From JBFGFG01 sp041627475 (GTDB lineage Bacteria; Actinomycetota; Nitriliruptoria; Nitriliruptorales; Nitriliruptoraceae): a stretch of 6,628 nt of DNA. A program made the translations under genes and the position numbers. The notes beneath the pieces were generated by a model that had not been told where the DNA came from, searched no databases, and worked only from the letters and a program-made list of their open reading frames with translations. The stretch spans positions 1 to 6,628 of the forward strand of contig JBFKQZ010000180.1 of assembly GCA_041627475.1 (NCBI GenBank). The letters run 5' to 3'. Positions within the stretch are counted from its first letter, which is position 1. Every line of letters starts with the position of its first letter. This document shows, in pieces, positions 5,438 through 6,628 of this stretch.

Positions 5438-6559
5438 TCAGTCACCACGCCCGTCGTCGGCGCCGCTCCGAGCGGCTGCAGCGGCGGGCGTCTCCTCTTC
5501 GTCGTCCTCCTGGTCGCGTCGCTGCCACCACAGGAGCAGGAAGAGCGCCCCGATCGCCAGCAGGATCAGGAACGCCGCGATCGGCAGCAGCGTCCGCCGC
5601 TGCTGCCGCAGCCGCTCCGAGATGTCGTTGCCGTCCTCGTCGGTGCCCCCGATGATCTCCGAGTCGGCCGGGTCGGCGGTGGTCCCCGGTTCATCCGGGA
5701 ACGTGATCGTGGAGGTCGCGACACGCTCGACCAGACCCGACCGCATGGTCGCCGTCACCTCCCACGGTCCCGAGGCCAGCGACTCGGGGAGCGGGACGGT
5801 GACCTGGTCGCGGGACTGCGGCGCCAACGTGCGCGGCAACGCCGTCGGGAACGGCCCCGCCGTGACCGAACCGGACTCGTCGCGGAGGAGGAGTTCACCG
5901 GACACGTCGATGGCCCGTCCGCCCGTGTTGAGGATGCCCACGTCCACGCTCGGCGCGCCCTCCGCCGTCCTGGACGCGAGCAAGGTGTCGATCGTGAAGT
6001 CGGTCTCCGGTTCGTCGCCACCGACCGAGAGGTAGACCCGCATCCCGACGCGCGAGACGACGTCCACGGCTCCTGCCTGGACTGCCGGGGGCTGCGCGAC
6101 GAACACGCCGTAGCGCTCACCGGCCGTCGTGCCACCCGGGACCTGGATCGTCGCGAGCACCTCGACGGCGGACTGGGGCGCGAGCACGAACGACGACGGC
6201 TCGGCCGTCATCCAGTCGGCGATGGAGCCCGGGGGGTTGGTGGCCTCGACGACCCACCCGTCATCGATCCGTGCCGCAGCAGCGACCATCTCGACAGGCA
6301 TGGGCTCGTCGGTGCCGTTGGAGACCAGCAGACGCCGCTCGACGACGGCGCCCGGGATGACGTGGTCGACGACGTACTGGTTCGCGCGCGGATCGTCGGC
6401 CCGGTCGACGGGAACGTCCAGCAGCCTGATGCCGATGCCCGGGGGCAGACCCTCCGTGGGCTCACCCACCGTCGCGGCGACGGGGGCCTGGACGAGGCCG
6501 ATGGCGAGGAGCGCCAGCAACAAGGCGCGGCGCGCGCGGCGGGACGTGGTGATGTGCAT
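5438..6559 (-). CDS. Secreted, membrane-anchored DUF916-like (WxL-interacting-protein-like) protein
   Basis: A 373-residue envelope protein. It begins with a signal peptide: arginine-rich RRARR (7-11), a hydrophobic core (12-24) and a probable cut after VAA (27-29). An extracellular part follows with two beta-sandwich-like regions. The first, about 43-155, starts GIGIRLLDVPVDRADDPRA and contains IPGAVVERRLLVSNGTDEP and GERYGVFVAQ; it resembles the peptidoglycan-binding domain of WxL-interacting proteins (DUF916) in its actinobacterial form. The second, about 165-288, has RVGMRVYLSVG and GILNTGGRAIDVSGELLL. A linker leads to a membrane helix (about 324-345) and an acidic cytoplasmic tail (DQEDDEEE). 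The ATG at 6559 keeps the basic N-terminus but has no Shine-Dalgarno sequence. No WxL protein or sortase partner is visible. Topology is confident; the family is recognised from sequence pattern only and the function is unknown. Confidence 0.85.
   Translation of the reverse strand: MHITTSRRARRALLLALLAIGLVQAPVAATVGEPTEGLPPGIGIRLLDVPVDRADDPRANQYVVDHVIPGAVVERRLLVSNGTDEPMPVEMVAAAARIDDGWVVEATNPPGSIADWMTAEPSSFVLAPQSAVEVLATIQVPGGTTAGERYGVFVAQPPAVQAGAVDVVSRVGMRVYLSVGGDEPETDFTIDTLLASRTAEGAPSVDVGILNTGGRAIDVSGELLLRDESGSVTAGPFPTALPRTLAPQSRDQVTVPLPESLASGPWEVTATMRSGLVERVATSTITFPDEPGTTADPADSEIIGGTDEDGNDISERLRQQRRTLLPIAAFLILLAIGALFLLLWWQRRDQEDDEEETPAAAAARSGADDGRGD
5462..5476 (+). terminator. Weak candidate terminator hairpin for the tRNA-Arg transcript
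   Basis: GCCGCT-CCG-AGCGGC forms a 6-bp stem with a 3-base loop, 26 bases past the tRNA, followed by a pyrimidine-rich stretch that is not a clean T-run. It lies inside the opposing coding sequence, so codon content alone could explain the symmetry. Confidence 0.2.
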
Positions 6560-6606
6560 GGGCGGAGGATGCCATTCACGGAGCAGCGACGGGCGGGAAC
6601 GACGAT

Positions 6607-6628
6607 GCGCCGGGCAGGGACCCGGCGC
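6607..6628. terminator. Perfect GC-rich hairpin at the right edge, probable terminator of a gene outside the window
   Basis: GCGCCGGG and CCCGGCGC form a perfect 8-bp inverted repeat around a 6-base loop and may extend beyond the window. It sits 48 bases upstream of the DUF916-like start codon, so it probably ends transcription from the right and leaves that gene as its own unit. No T-tract follows on the minus strand. In 6560-6606 I see no clear promoter and no Shine-Dalgarno sequence. Confidence 0.45.

Noticed and set aside
5365..5440. tRNA 3' end as an integration (att) site
   Set aside because: No integrase gene and no second copy of the tRNA 3' end occur in the window.

Overview
This is high-GC DNA (roughly 70% by eye) with strong GC bias at third codon positions and mostly GTG start codons. 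The argS-lysA gene pair, an ArgS of the type with a degenerate HIGH motif, and a membrane-anchored protein resembling actinobacterial DUF916 proteins all point to an actinomycete (Actinomycetota). I cannot place it more precisely; a lineage outside the well-studied mycobacteria, corynebacteria and streptomycetes is possible.

Layout, left to right. Positions 1-112 may hold the 3' end of a plus-strand gene that enters from the left. It would end right beside a strong hairpin (113-130), which also lies just downstream of the leftward gene cluster. From 5311 down to 149, five genes run leftward on the minus strand: a single-domain response regulator (4913-5311), argS (3167-4849), lysA (1851-3170), a phosphoribosyltransferase of the COG1926 type (1148-1819) and an extended SDR / NAD(P)-dependent epimerase-like protein (149-1129). 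argS and lysA overlap by 4 bases, and the next gaps are 31 and 18 bases, so argS-lysA-PRT-SDR is very probably one operon. The response regulator lies 63 bases upstream of argS and may share the transcript or be separate.

A tRNA-Arg(CCG) gene (5365-5436) lies on the plus strand, divergent from the response regulator. The 53-base spacer between them carries two candidate -10 hexamers on opposite strands that share a CTAG core. The tRNA runs head-on into a minus-strand gene (5438-6559) for a secreted, C-terminally membrane-anchored DUF916-like protein, whose stop codon lies one base from the tRNA end. A perfect hairpin (6607-6628) at the right edge probably insulates that gene from what lies upstream.

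How the genes relate. Charging of tRNA-Arg (ArgS), a tRNA-Arg gene and the last step of lysine biosynthesis (LysA) sit together, in line with the classic corynebacterial argS-lysA operon. The usual homoserine/threonine genes that follow lysA in some actinomycetes are absent here, replaced by a PRT and an SDR of unknown substrate. The orphan receiver protein and the DUF916-like envelope protein have no partner in the window. I see no CRISPR array, insertion sequence, phage gene or defence system; this reads mainly as chromosomal housekeeping DNA with a few compact and unusual junctions.
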